Shown: positions 22,061 through 32,100 of the stretch, one piece after another
How the letters are laid out: each line of letters starts with the position of its first letter
How positions within the stretch are numbered: position 1 is the first letter of the stretch
NCBI GenBank assembly: GCA_002633025.1
Contig: NMRB01000245.1
Location: 200,072 to 264,071 of the forward strand
Reading direction: 5' to 3'
Origin: Notospermus geniculatus
Lineage: Eukaryota; Nemertea; Pilidiophora; Heteronemertea; Lineidae
DNA: 64,000 nucleotides
Program-made: the position numbers and the translations under genes
Notes under the pieces: model-generated
What the model saw: the letters and a program-made list of their open reading frames with translations, nothing else
Database searches by the model: none
What the model was told of the DNA's origin: nothing

Positions 22061-25000
22061 TCCGTTTTTCCATAAGAATAGGTTTTCGACGCGAGTGCTT
22101 ATGTAATAGCCGCGGTTGAGGTGACAGCCAAAGTGTAAAATGAACGTGCGTAGAGGTCAAATTTGCCCAGTGGCAGAGATATTTCCATAATTTACGCCTA
22201 ATTAATGCGGCGGATGCCCTAGCCTAGGCCATGCCCATACATGATGTAGGCTGCATGCACATCACGACAGTGCAGTGCATCACACATCACATCACCCTTG
22301 CCTAATTTACATGCTAGGGCCTATAGACTATGGCATGATAGTTGTCATGGACGGTAGTACGCATCATATAGGCCTACGGCAGCCCAATTAAATGAATGAA
22401 TAGAATATATATAATATGCGCAACACAGCCACTGCACTGCACAAATAGGCTAATTAAATTAGGCGCCTATTTGCAGTGCATTCTTTATCTTAGGCATTGT
22501 TAGGCCTGGCCTTGGCCTTCCAGTAGCCTGATGCATGCAAAAATGCGGGCCTAGCACAAAATATGAACCCATCTTGGGGCATCCTAACTCACTTAGCCTA
22601 CCGGTAGGTCTAACTAATTTGTCTATTCTAAAGCCATAATATAAATAGGGCCTATGCCCAAGCCAGCTAGTTCATGTAGGCCTAGTCTCAGTAACTGGGA
22701 CTCTGATGCTGCGCTTTTGCTTTTACAAACTGACTTTTGGGTCATTCCATGCCAAGTCACCTAGAGGTGTACACCAGTCCCCCTCAGATTTTGCTGAAAA
22801 AAATACTAAAAATACTATAGGGTGTTTAGGCAACAAATCCAAAATTTTAGGTGTTTTCGGTGAACGGTTTTTGAATTATGGCACTTTGAGCGTCGGGCAA
22901 CACCCCACTATTTGTGACCCAAAATGCCCAACTCTCATTCTGAAGCGTTTCTGAGCACTCATAACTTCCTAGTCAGTTGAGACACAGATCTGAGTTTGGC
23001 TAGGATAGGGTATTCTAGCCCAGCTTTTCAGAATATGCTCTCAGAAAGGAGAAAGAATGTCCCCTTTTCAAGATACAGGCGAATCAAAATGGAATTTTGA
23101 ACGAACCCTTTTTCTTTTTTCCCATTTTTCAAATGCTCCCTGATCAACATCTGCTGTCAAAAGGCTATAAAAGCATTTTATTGACAATATATGAGGAACG
23201 GACTCTCAGCAGAAGCAATTTTGGCTTGATCAGAGCCATAATTATTATTCTAGGAGGGTCAAAAGTTGGTACCGGATGAAAAGATGCCATTTTGACCCCT
23301 TATTTGGGTGGCTGGGAAACCATGTAGACAGTTGAAAAATCTAATGAAATTCCTCCAAGGCAAAGATACATATATTACCTACTTATGAGCTGGACACTCG
23401 CCACCTAGCGGTAACAAGATTTTGTAGTCTGTTCTACCAGACTCTCTCCTGTAAGAGAGAGGCTGGTGACGCGAGACTACACCTGCGCTAGTGCATTCGG
23501 AACTTCCGAAGGCAACTGCTCGGCAATTTCCGTACGGTCGCATTTCCCCTCGGACACAATTCCAAGGCAGCCATCTTGAATGCGCAACGATTGCTGCCCG
23601 TTTGTGAGAGTTCAAATGCGGTTCGCCTCATCACACCCTGCGCATGAACGAAATAGGTCACACCAAACGTTGCGTTATTGATCAATAATTGGCAGATTGG
23701 ATGAGATACCGGTAAGTTTATAAATAATATGCCTCAAGTTATCCAGCAAATAAGTTTGAACACCTTAACAGGCCAAAATTCTGCCAAAATAGTCCCACGG
23801 TCGGTCACGTGGGTTTGTTGATAAACAACATGGCTGCCTTGCACTTGTGTCCGAGGTGAAATGCGCCGTCCAGTGGCAGATAAGCAGTTCGCCTCAGGTC
23901 GTTCCGAATGGCGCTAGTGGTGATATAGAAGATATCGCCATCTAGTGTCAAGTGTGCTGCTATATGAAACCAGATTGACCAATGAAAACACAAAGACGTG
24001 CGGGCAGTATCCGACCTCACTGCACATGCTGCAGGTGAAAGGAAGATGGCCGCGCCCATGACTTGGTGAAGCTGTGTCACTTTCATCCGTTTTTACACAA
24101 GAATAGGTTTTCGACGCGAGTGCTTATGTAATAGCCGCGGTTGAGGTGACAGCCAAAGTGTAAAATGAACGTGCGTAGAGGTCAAATTTGCCCAGTGGCA
24201 GAGATAGGCCTATTTAGTATTTCCATAATTTACGCCTAATTAATGCGGCGGATGCCCTAGCCTAGGCCATGCCCATACATGATGTAGGCTGCATGCACAT
24301 CACGACAGTGCATCACACATCACATCACCCTTGCCTAATTTACATGCTAGGGCCTATAGACTATGTCATGATAGTTGTCATGGACGGTAGTACGCATCAT
24401 ATAGGCCTACGGCAGCCCTATTAAATGAATGAATAGAATATAGGCCTAGCCTATATAATATGCGCAACACAGCCACTGCACTGCACAAATAGGCTAATTA
24501 AATTAGGCCTATTTGCAGTGCATTCTTTATCTTAGGCATTGTTAGGCCTGGCCTTGGCCTTCCAGTAGCCTGATGCATGCAAAAATGTGGACCTAGCACA
24601 AAATATGAACCCATCTTGGGGCATCCTAACTCACTTAGCCTAGGTCTAACCACAGGAAATTGTCTAGAAAAACATGAAAAAAAAAACGTTTTAGGGGCCT
24701 ATTGGCATTGCTCATTCTGTATCGTGTGTACATGGCGTACCGCCATACATTATATACACAGACAAGGACACTCACTCGATTTGACACGTCGCCAAAATCA
24801 CTCTTTTTTATCCACACCGAATCTCACTAAAAAGCAAACAAGTACGTTCGTTGAAGGTAAACATCATATTAAGTCATATCAAACACAAATTTTTGGTAAA
24901 AAAATCATTCAAGGCATCAAAATCGATCATTTAAATCCGATCACGGCTCCGGCAACAGTAATCCGGACAACGTGCGTAGATTGCCGAAGTCTGATTCCGG

Positions 25001-25449
25001 GCATGCCGAGTGATGCCGAAAAAACTAGGTCACGCCAATGGAGAAGTCATTGCACGTTGTCCGGATTACTGTTGCCGTAGCCGTGATCGGATTTAAATGA
25101 TCGATTTTGATGCCTTGAATGAATTTTTTACCAAAAATTTGTGTTGGATATGACTTAATATGATGTTTACCTTCAACGAACGTACTGGTTTGCTTTTTAG
25201 GGGGATTCGGTTTGGATAAAAAGGAGTGATTTTGGCGACGTGTCAAATCGAGTGAGTGTCCTTGTCTGTGTATATAATGTATGGCGGTACGCCATGTACA
25301 TTAGTACACACGATACAGGGTGAGCAATAAAACGTTTTTTTTTCATGTTTTTCTAGACAATTTCCTGTGGGTCTAACTAATTTGTCTATTCTAAAGCCAT
25401 AATATAAATGGGGCCTATGCCCAAGCCAGCTAGTTCATGTAGGCCTAGA
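21932..25449. repeat. Promoter-like segment present twice (21932-22686 and 23957-25449)
   Basis: About 755 bp starting CTGCTATATGAAACCAGATT and ending CATGTAGGCCTAG is repeated directly at an offset of 2025 bp, with 1.27 kb of unrelated sequence between copies. The second copy is longer because a 719-bp fold-back element is inserted at 24651-25369. Both copies include AAGATGGCCGCGCCCATG and runs of TAGGCCTA. They sit between SMIM14 (minus) and the ankyrin gene (plus), so each gene may have inherited one copy as a promoter. That role is inference. Confidence 0.9.
24643..25377. mobile_element. 719-bp fold-back element with 8-bp target duplication
   Basis: The element at 24651-25369 has ends CACAGGAAATTGTCTAG and exact mirror CTAGACAATTTCCTGTG. 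Its arms (24651-24975 and 25052-25369) are about 320 bp with few mismatches around a 76-nt loop. GGTCTAAC flanks both ends (24643-24650 and 25370-25377). The paralogous copy at 22610-22620 lacks the insert. An 8-bp duplication fits hAT-type (or P-type) integration. The arms carry mirrored open frames, which is a consequence of the palindrome and no proof of coding. Confidence 0.92.
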
Positions 25450-25525
25450 CATGATACAAATAGATTCTGAAATTTTATTTATTCTTTCTATTTCATTATT
25501 TGCAGGGTGAAGAGCAAAGTTCCAG

Positions 25526-27115
25526 GGAAACCAGAACCTGACAATCCATTCAAGTGCTGACAACAATGAAACAGCTCCCCTTTTTGAGGCAATCAAGAGC
25601 AATGCTCCCTTGGAAATAATGCGGGATATCATCCTGATGTTTGATGCAAAGATAACCCAAGCAAAGGACAATGCAAATGGATTGGATGTATTGCAGACAG
25701 CCATTGTAGAAAATCACTTGGAACTTGTGCAGTTCTTGTTAGTGAAAAACTATTTCAATGAATTCAAGACAAGACCAAAGTGTAATCATTATATGCACTT
25801 GGCAGCACTATTAGATCATGTGGGTATTCTGCAGGTATTGCTTGAACATTGTCCTGGTGATGTTGTGAGGCGCAGTACTGTCTGCTTCCCTGATCCTTGT
25901 ATTTGCCTCGATGATGCAAGATTGGAACCAAAGGATGGTGATGATCTTGACGAGCCAGATGATGATGATCCATCCAGAATGACACCAATGGACTTTGCAA
26001 TAAGGCATCAGAACCTAAAAAGTCTAAAAGTATTGTTACAGTCTAATCTTGTGCAGTGTTCCTCAGAATCAGTTCTAGAACGTGCCTGTGAGATCAATTC
26101 ACCAGATGCTTTAAAAATATTGCTGACTGAGAAACAGGATCCCAGAATTCTAGTGAATGCATTTGAACAGGCTGTCAGAAAAAAGCTGTCTGCCTGCATT
26201 GATTGTCTTCTGCAGCACAGTGTCCCTGTTGAAACTGCGTTCCATGGCTTAAATTGCTTTCATGTGATGTACCAATACTCCTCCTCCTATGTGTTCAGTC
26301 CAAGTAAAGTTCTGACTACTGCCAGCAACGAGGTTGGTTTGCTCAAAGCTACAGAAATCCTTGTTGCACATGGTTTCGATGTGAAAGCATGTATGCCAAG
26401 GAACACTTACCCACTCTATACATTACTGTATATGATGTTCTCTGATTTCTGTAATGAGCCTGATGCACAGCATGTTGAGACATTAGAATTGTTATTAAAA
26501 GCAGGTGCTGATCCTAATTTTGATGAATACATGTACCTCCCTGCTGGCAGCAAACAGGTATCACATATTCCTGCAGCTTACGGGCGAAATTCTTATTCCT
26601 CAGCTTTGCATGCAGTCCAGTTTGATGTCTTCTTTCCTGGTGTTACATTGAACAATACTAGCTTGGTGCTCAAATTGTTATTCAAATATGGTGCTAACCC
26701 ATACAAGAAGTGTTCTTCCTCGGGCCTAGTGCCTCTTGCCCAGTTCCTGGACCGATTTTGTGATGTTGATTATGACGATTACCTTATAATCCAGGAGGAC
26801 AGCCCAATGGAGAAAAATGATGTAGCCAAAGCTCTTGGCGAGGTGCTGTCAGTCTACTATCTAAACATGAATCTTCCCTCATTTAGTAAGGCCATTGTTG
26901 ATAGCGAAATTGAAGGAAAGTTGCAGATTTTTGACATCATATGCGAAGTCACCAAGGATGTTTTGAAAATGCTTTGTGGTCAACCCAAATCTCTGAATGA
27001 TATGACAAAACTAGCTGTTTGGGAAGCATTAGGTAGGAGCGCATTGAAGATGTTTGTCCTACAGAAGCAAGTCCCTCCTGTTTTAATGAAGTCAGTGCGC
27101 CGATTGTTTGAATGA
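25526..27115 (+). CDS. Ankyrin-repeat protein with a SOCS-box-like C-terminus (ASB-like)
   Basis: A single long exon encodes about 529 residues ending at the stop at 27113-27115. I place its acceptor at 25524-25525 because an in-frame TGA at 25508 blocks the alternative acceptor at 25505; a start codon must then come from an unidentified upstream exon. Alternatively translation starts at the first in-exon ATG, 25619, cutting the first ankyrin helix pair. Ankyrin-like segments are visible at APLFEAIKSNAPLE, NGLDVLQTAIVENHLELVQF, HYMHLAALLDHVGILQVLLE, TPMDFAIRHQNLKSLKVLL and VETLELLLKAGADPNFD. An acidic insert (DDLDEPDDDDPS) interrupts the third. The C-terminus, SLNDMTKLAVWEALGRS with VPPVL after it, fits a SOCS box, although the BC-box cysteine is threonine. 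ASB proteins are substrate receptors of cullin-5 ubiquitin ligases; this role is inferred. Confidence 0.72.
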   Translation, partial: GNQNLTIHSSADNNETAPLFEAIKSNAPLEIMRDIILMFDAKITQAKDNANGLDVLQTAIVENHLELVQFLLVKNYFNEFKTRPKCNHYMHLAALLDHVGILQVLLEHCPGDVVRRSTVCFPDPCICLDDARLEPKDGDDLDEPDDDDPSRMTPMDFAIRHQNLKSLKVLLQSNLVQCSSESVLERACEINSPDALKILLTEKQDPRILVNAFEQAVRKKLSACIDCLLQHSVPVETAFHGLNCFHVMYQYSSSYVFSPSKVLTTASNEVGLLKATEILVAHGFDVKACMPRNTYPLYTLLYMMFSDFCNEPDAQHVETLELLLKAGADPNFDEYMYLPAGSKQVSHIPAAYGRNSYSSALHAVQFDVFFPGVTLNNTSLVLKLLFKYGANPYKKCSSSGLVPLAQFLDRFCDVDYDDYLIIQEDSPMEKNDVAKALGEVLSVYYLNMNLPSFSKAIVDSEIEGKLQIFDIICEVTKDVLKMLCGQPKSLNDMTKLAVWEALGRSALKMFVLQKQVPPVLMKSVRRLFE

Positions 27116-27628
27116 TCTGACAATATCAAGGTGCACTGCAGTGTTCTAATGAACTATGAAGACATGGGAAATGCACAAAGTTATACCACCTGATTTATCA
27201 TGCATGCAGTCAGAAATCCGTCACAGAACAGTTAACGTATTCTTCCTGGTCTCAATAGCGTGAATTTGTTTTGTGGATAGGGCAAAGTGATTGGCATGCC
27301 ACATATGTATGCATCCATTATAATGAAACCTTTTGTCAAGTCGCACCAATTGTTCCCTCCTTTGCATGATTTATAATTCAGATTTATAAGAAGTTGGGTT
27401 TTGGATTTTGTGTAAGCTGAAAGCATTTAAATTGTGGTATCCATTGCCTTTGAATTTAGTCACTTTTTATGAAAAGGAGAGTTATACATCTGCTTGCATG
27501 TTGCAGAGTGCCAAATTTTCACCTAGCTATAGGCCTACGTCCTGAATCATCTAATAGTCCTAGTAATTTATCTACTAATTTTGTTGTGATTTATTAATCT
27601 TATGACTGGAAATGTTCAATATCAGATG

Positions 27629-27634
27629 AATAAA
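27629..27634 (+). terminator. Polyadenylation signal of the ankyrin gene
   Basis: AATAAA in the context GATGAATAAAGCG lies about 510 bp after the stop codon, with a T/G-rich stretch following (GTTTGTTAAATAACTGC). No other canonical signal lies nearer on this strand. Confidence 0.6.
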
Positions 27635-27744
27635 GCGTTTGTTAAATAACTGCTTTTCAGAGTGACTGTTCTTTACTTCGGAAGTCAATAAAATGTGTAT
27701 ATTCCTTGTCACAAGTGTTGACCAACGACAGTCATCTTGTAGCT

Positions 27745-27929
27745 GTTGACAGGCGCGGATCCAAGGGGGGGCGCACCCGCCGCACGCCCCCCTTTCGGCC
27801 AAAAAATCTTTAAAATTGACCGTGAAATTCTGAAATTTGGAGCAAATCATTGAAATTGACTGTAGATTTCAATGTTTCTAGCACAGTGCGCCCCCTCTTT
27901 CCCGAAATCCTGGATCCGTCCCTGGTTGA
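27745..27929. mobile_element. 175-bp MITE with CAG...CTG ends and GTTGA duplication
   Basis: The element at 27750-27924 starts CAGGCGCGGATCCA and ends with the near mirror TGGATCCGTCCCTG. GTTGA flanks both sides (27745-27749 and 27925-27929), extendable to GTTGAC. The ends and a 5-bp duplication fit hAT5-type elements. The interior has G- and C-runs and no ORF. Confidence 0.75.
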
Positions 27930-29172
27930 CGCAACGTCAACACCTAAACTGACGTCAGTGACATCGCTGCAGTCACATCGCTCGCAGTGCCGACCCATCA
28001 GGATAAAAAGTTGAGTGCCCTCCTCATTATCCCTGGCCAACCGGAATACTTAAAACTCAGCAGTTGAAAAAGCATTTTCAAATAAAGTCTTTAGTATTAA
28101 TTTGCATTTTTGTTGGAAAGTGTAATTAAAAATGTTCATGTTGCTTTCAAGGAGATTTTGTCGCCTGCGGCAGAATGCCTCCAAGAAAAAGATAGCAGTT
28201 GTTACCGGTGTCAGTAGTTTCGGGTTTCGAAGTGGGGGGCCTAGGCACATCTACTTGAGTGGAAGCCTATGGAGATATTTCAAAAATTTTGACTCGCTGG
28301 ATTACCAGGTATTTGTTCCACCAAAGTACACGAGAGGAGATTGCGTCGCCACGACACCAGTCAAGATCACAAAAACACCTTTGAAAACAGGCAGCATTGA
28401 CTGGATTTTCGAACATGAACTGGAGGGAGGCAACTTTATTGCCTGAATGATGACGAAGTGACAACTCGCAACATTTGTTATAATGCTTCCTTTATTCAAC
28501 AGATTATTATCCATTTCTAAAAATTTCAACTGGGCCAAATTATGGTTCAAGATGACGTAACAATCAACCAACATCACATTCAGTTGTTTTCTTGCAAGAA
28601 TCAACAACGTAGGAAAGTGAAAACTTGCCTGTACAGATGATACACGACTTCTTCACACAGTATGATCACTTTTGGACCTGGAATGCAAGCCGTTTGCTTT
28701 TTGTGAGAGAATACTTAACAGACATATGGATGGACATAGACATGTTCAGCAATGAAAAATTTATTGTAACAAATTGACTATAAATGCACCATTGTGGATT
28801 CTGAACACATTTGGTGTTTACACAATAAACCGAGTACAAAAAGGCTGCCTTCCACATGCCTATGGCAGCCTGTTCAATAACAAAAATACTGCAATCAGTA
28901 ATTCTTAACAATCTTCATGGAGGCCACTTATATCAGGTCAGTTCAAACCCAGCGCCAGTGCCAGGTTTTAAACCAACCCACTTACATCAGAATTGGCCAA
29001 CTACACCAGCGCTTGAATTTAAGGCTCAATACAATGCAAAATGGAACAATGAGCCCAGATATTTGGTATAATGTAGAAGTACATGTAAACTTTGTTTTAG
29101 ACTGGTGTTTTTCCCCAAAACAAACTGAAAATTTCGTTCTATTTTTAAAATACTTCAGTGTTCCCAACAACA
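27930..29172. other. Intergenic stretch with convergent 3' ends
   Basis: This interval lies between the ankyrin gene (plus) and the 1210-residue gene (minus). The right half is probably the 3' UTR of the latter, with a minus-strand AATAAA at 28760-28765. A 104-codon plus-strand ORF at 28132-28446 has basic N-terminal residues (RRFCRLRQNASKKK) but no family resemblance and no supporting context; I do not call it a gene. Confidence 0.5.
28760..28765 (-). terminator. Candidate polyadenylation signal of the 1210-residue gene
   Basis: The plus strand reads TTTATT, hence AATAAA on the minus strand, about 410 bp downstream of the stop codon at 29173-29175. It is the first canonical signal I noticed after that stop. 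Confidence 0.4.
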
Positions 29173-32100
29173 TCATTTGGAAGGAGTGTCTAAACGTCTC
29201 TTAACATTGGGCCTGCACTGCTTCATCGATGGTGATTCAACCTGAAAAAGAAACCACAAATATAATGGCCAACAAAAAAACAAAAACATCTTCCGAGACC
29301 TGAATACTGATGACATCAGCAGATCTACATGTAACTTTATTTTACTGTTTCTGATATGACTTCCTCACAAAGAAATCTACAACACAGGTCTTACCAGTGT
29401 AATATCAGAGTTGGCCTTAGGAAGTTCAGAACGCCTCCTCTTCTTTCCACTGTAAGTAGCAGCAGCACGGGGGGTCCCAAACACATCCACATGCAACGTT
29501 TCAGACCCTTGATCAGCACACTTCGTTAACATACTGCTTTGAATATCATCTGCTTCCTGCCTGGGGTGCCTCAATGAATATCTGCGCTTGGGTTTTCCTC
29601 CCTCAGGCGAAATTTCTAACTGACTAAAGAAAGAATCCTGTTTCAGCATTTCAAGTTCCCTGACAGCAGCCCCTCTCTTACGAAATCCAGTAGTTGGTGT
29701 AGCAGAATCATCCTTGGGTGGTGAAATCATTGATACCTTTTCCACATTAGTGCCGGATATTTCCTTCGTTTTGGTAAAAGCCTTCGATTTGGGTGTTTTT
29801 CCTCTTTTATTCCCTCCATCTGGAGTAGCTCGGGTATCAGAAGCTTCGGCATCACTGCCTTTAACAGCAAGAGCTTCCCCCATAATTGGGGCCTTACCTG
29901 AAACAGTTGTTTCAGGCTTTTCCTTCACAAATGCAGATCGAGATTTCTGACCTTTTCTTGGTGTCCCAACAGACTTCAGTGGAGATTCACGAGAAATATC
30001 AACACTCCTTGCCTTAATCTTTGTCATTGATCGTCTTGGATTTGGCAACTGAACATGAGCATCTTCTCCTTCTGAAGAGGATGAGTGGAAATCAAACTGA
30101 GTCAAATTTCCAACAGCACCAACAATTTGTGTCTTAATGACTTTTGTAGACTTTTCCTTTGATTTGTCAGTCACAGGAGTCTTGGCCTTTGATTTGTTGT
30201 GTACGACAGAGACAGAAACTTTTGAATCCGCATCTGTCAATGGTTCATCAAGAAACTGTTCTTCATCATCCTCAGGCACAGACATTGGAGAATCATCAAC
30301 TTCCTCAATGATTACATTGTCCTCAGGAAAATGTAATTTCAACCTATTTTTTGAGATTTCACAATCGTTATCAATAGTGACTTCTTTCAATGGGGACTGG
30401 GAAATACCACACTGACTTGTATGGGCTGTTTGGCTATGTGTTCTGCGACGTGGAGTGACTGGGGTTACATCTTCTTTTACATCATCACTCCTAGTGCTCA
30501 TTCTGGGAGTTGATAGCCTTTCCTTTATTCTTTTTTCTCGTAGCTTCACCGACTGAGATGGCTCCTTTTCACTCGGGTCCTCAGTGCTGACTGGCATATC
30601 ACGTAAAGCTGTCTTACCAGTAATCTTCGGCAAGTCGCACACTTCCTTAGGAGAGTCAAGCGTAATTCGCTTCTTTGAACTTTCCTGGGAGCTTCTTTTT
30701 GCAGCAGCTTCAGGTGAACTACCTAGAACTTTCTTGAGAGAGTTAGGTGTACCAGTAGGCTGGACCTGCCTCAATTGCCTTTTCTGTGACCCTGTTTCTG
30801 CATTAGCCAATGGAGAACCATTTGAATCTTTCCTGGGGGAGTCAAGCTGAGATTGTTTCTTTGGACAAATCTGTGAGCTTGTTTCAGCATCGGCCATGGG
30901 GATGGCAGGCAATTCATCTGAAATCCTTGAACTGGGAGATTGCTTCTTTGGGCCTCTCTGCAGACCCTCTTTTTCAGCAGATATGAGTGAATCACCTTTC
31001 TTTGGCAAGTTATGATGAGATTCCTTACAAGTGTCATCTTCTGGTGCTGATCTTGCAACAATCACGGGGGATTCACCTAAAACTTTCCTTGGCGATTCTA
31101 ACTTGGATCCTTTTCCTTTGTCACTGTCATCTTCATCGTTCTTAATCTCAGAGGTTTCATCCCCACTAATCTTGATTACCAAATCACCAGACACCTCAAT
31201 GATGCTAATATCAGAATCCGATTGCTCCGCTAGTTCCTCTTGTCCTTCTGCTGAAGTCAATCTATCTTCCCCTTTTAATTTTGATTCATCAACATCTTTC
31301 TCTTCTTCGAATCTTCCGCCATCATTTCGCACCCGTACATCAAGGACTTCAACATCACTGTCCTCAAAGAAATCTGCGCTGGACATACGTTTTTCCTTGA
31401 AGCCATCATCCTGCTTTTCTTCTGTCAGTTTTCTTATTGATTTCAGTGTCTCAGCAACGATTGCCCCATAGTGGGATTCACCTTCAACATTCTCTTCAAC
31501 CTGATTATCCAGTACAACAGAGCCATCATCCCCTCCATCCTTTGGACCAGATACCAACTCAGCTTCTTCCTCTGCCGGGAACATATCCTGAAAAATATAA
31601 ATTATCCACTTAACTTACTTTTCATTGTAATTGAGAACTTACATGTACAGTTTCAACCAATTGAGATCAGACCCTCTGAATGCTATCAGCTCTACTGAAT
31701 GAGGACTTCAGTTTATTTTTGCACTTCACAGCTTACTGATACCAACCTTAGTAACTTGGTCAGCTTTAGTATCAATGAAGAACAACTGATCCAGCTCTTG
31801 CCTCTGCGGTGATAAGCCTGGAGTATCATCTTCTTCAGCGGCAAGTGCCCTCTGTCTGCCTGAGAGCTCATCCTCATCACTTAATGCCTGGAAGAGTATT
31901 CTTTAGTTAAACACAGTCTGATAACCACTGCAGAAGAGTACACATATCCAGCATTCGCAGCAATGACTCAAAGTCAAATCGTTCAGACAAACAATACTGG
32001 ATCAAACTCTGAAAGGAAGCTTGCATGAGCGGGTTTGTTTTTACTCAGCTCAGGATTTTACGCTCACCATCATAAGACTTGCTATGAAAGAATCTGGGTT

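Noticed and set aside
24577-25246. ORFs of 167 and 73 codons in both arms of the fold-back element
   Set aside because: They mirror each other because of the palindrome and show no transposase motif or start context.
28132-28446. 104-codon plus-strand ORF
   Set aside because: No recognisable domain and no supporting transcription signals; could be chance.
29377-29394. Stop codon right after ITLVRPVL as the true end of the 1210-residue protein
   Set aside because: A strong GTAAGA donor at 29394 and an in-frame terminal exon at 29173-29241 make the read-through end an intronic artefact.
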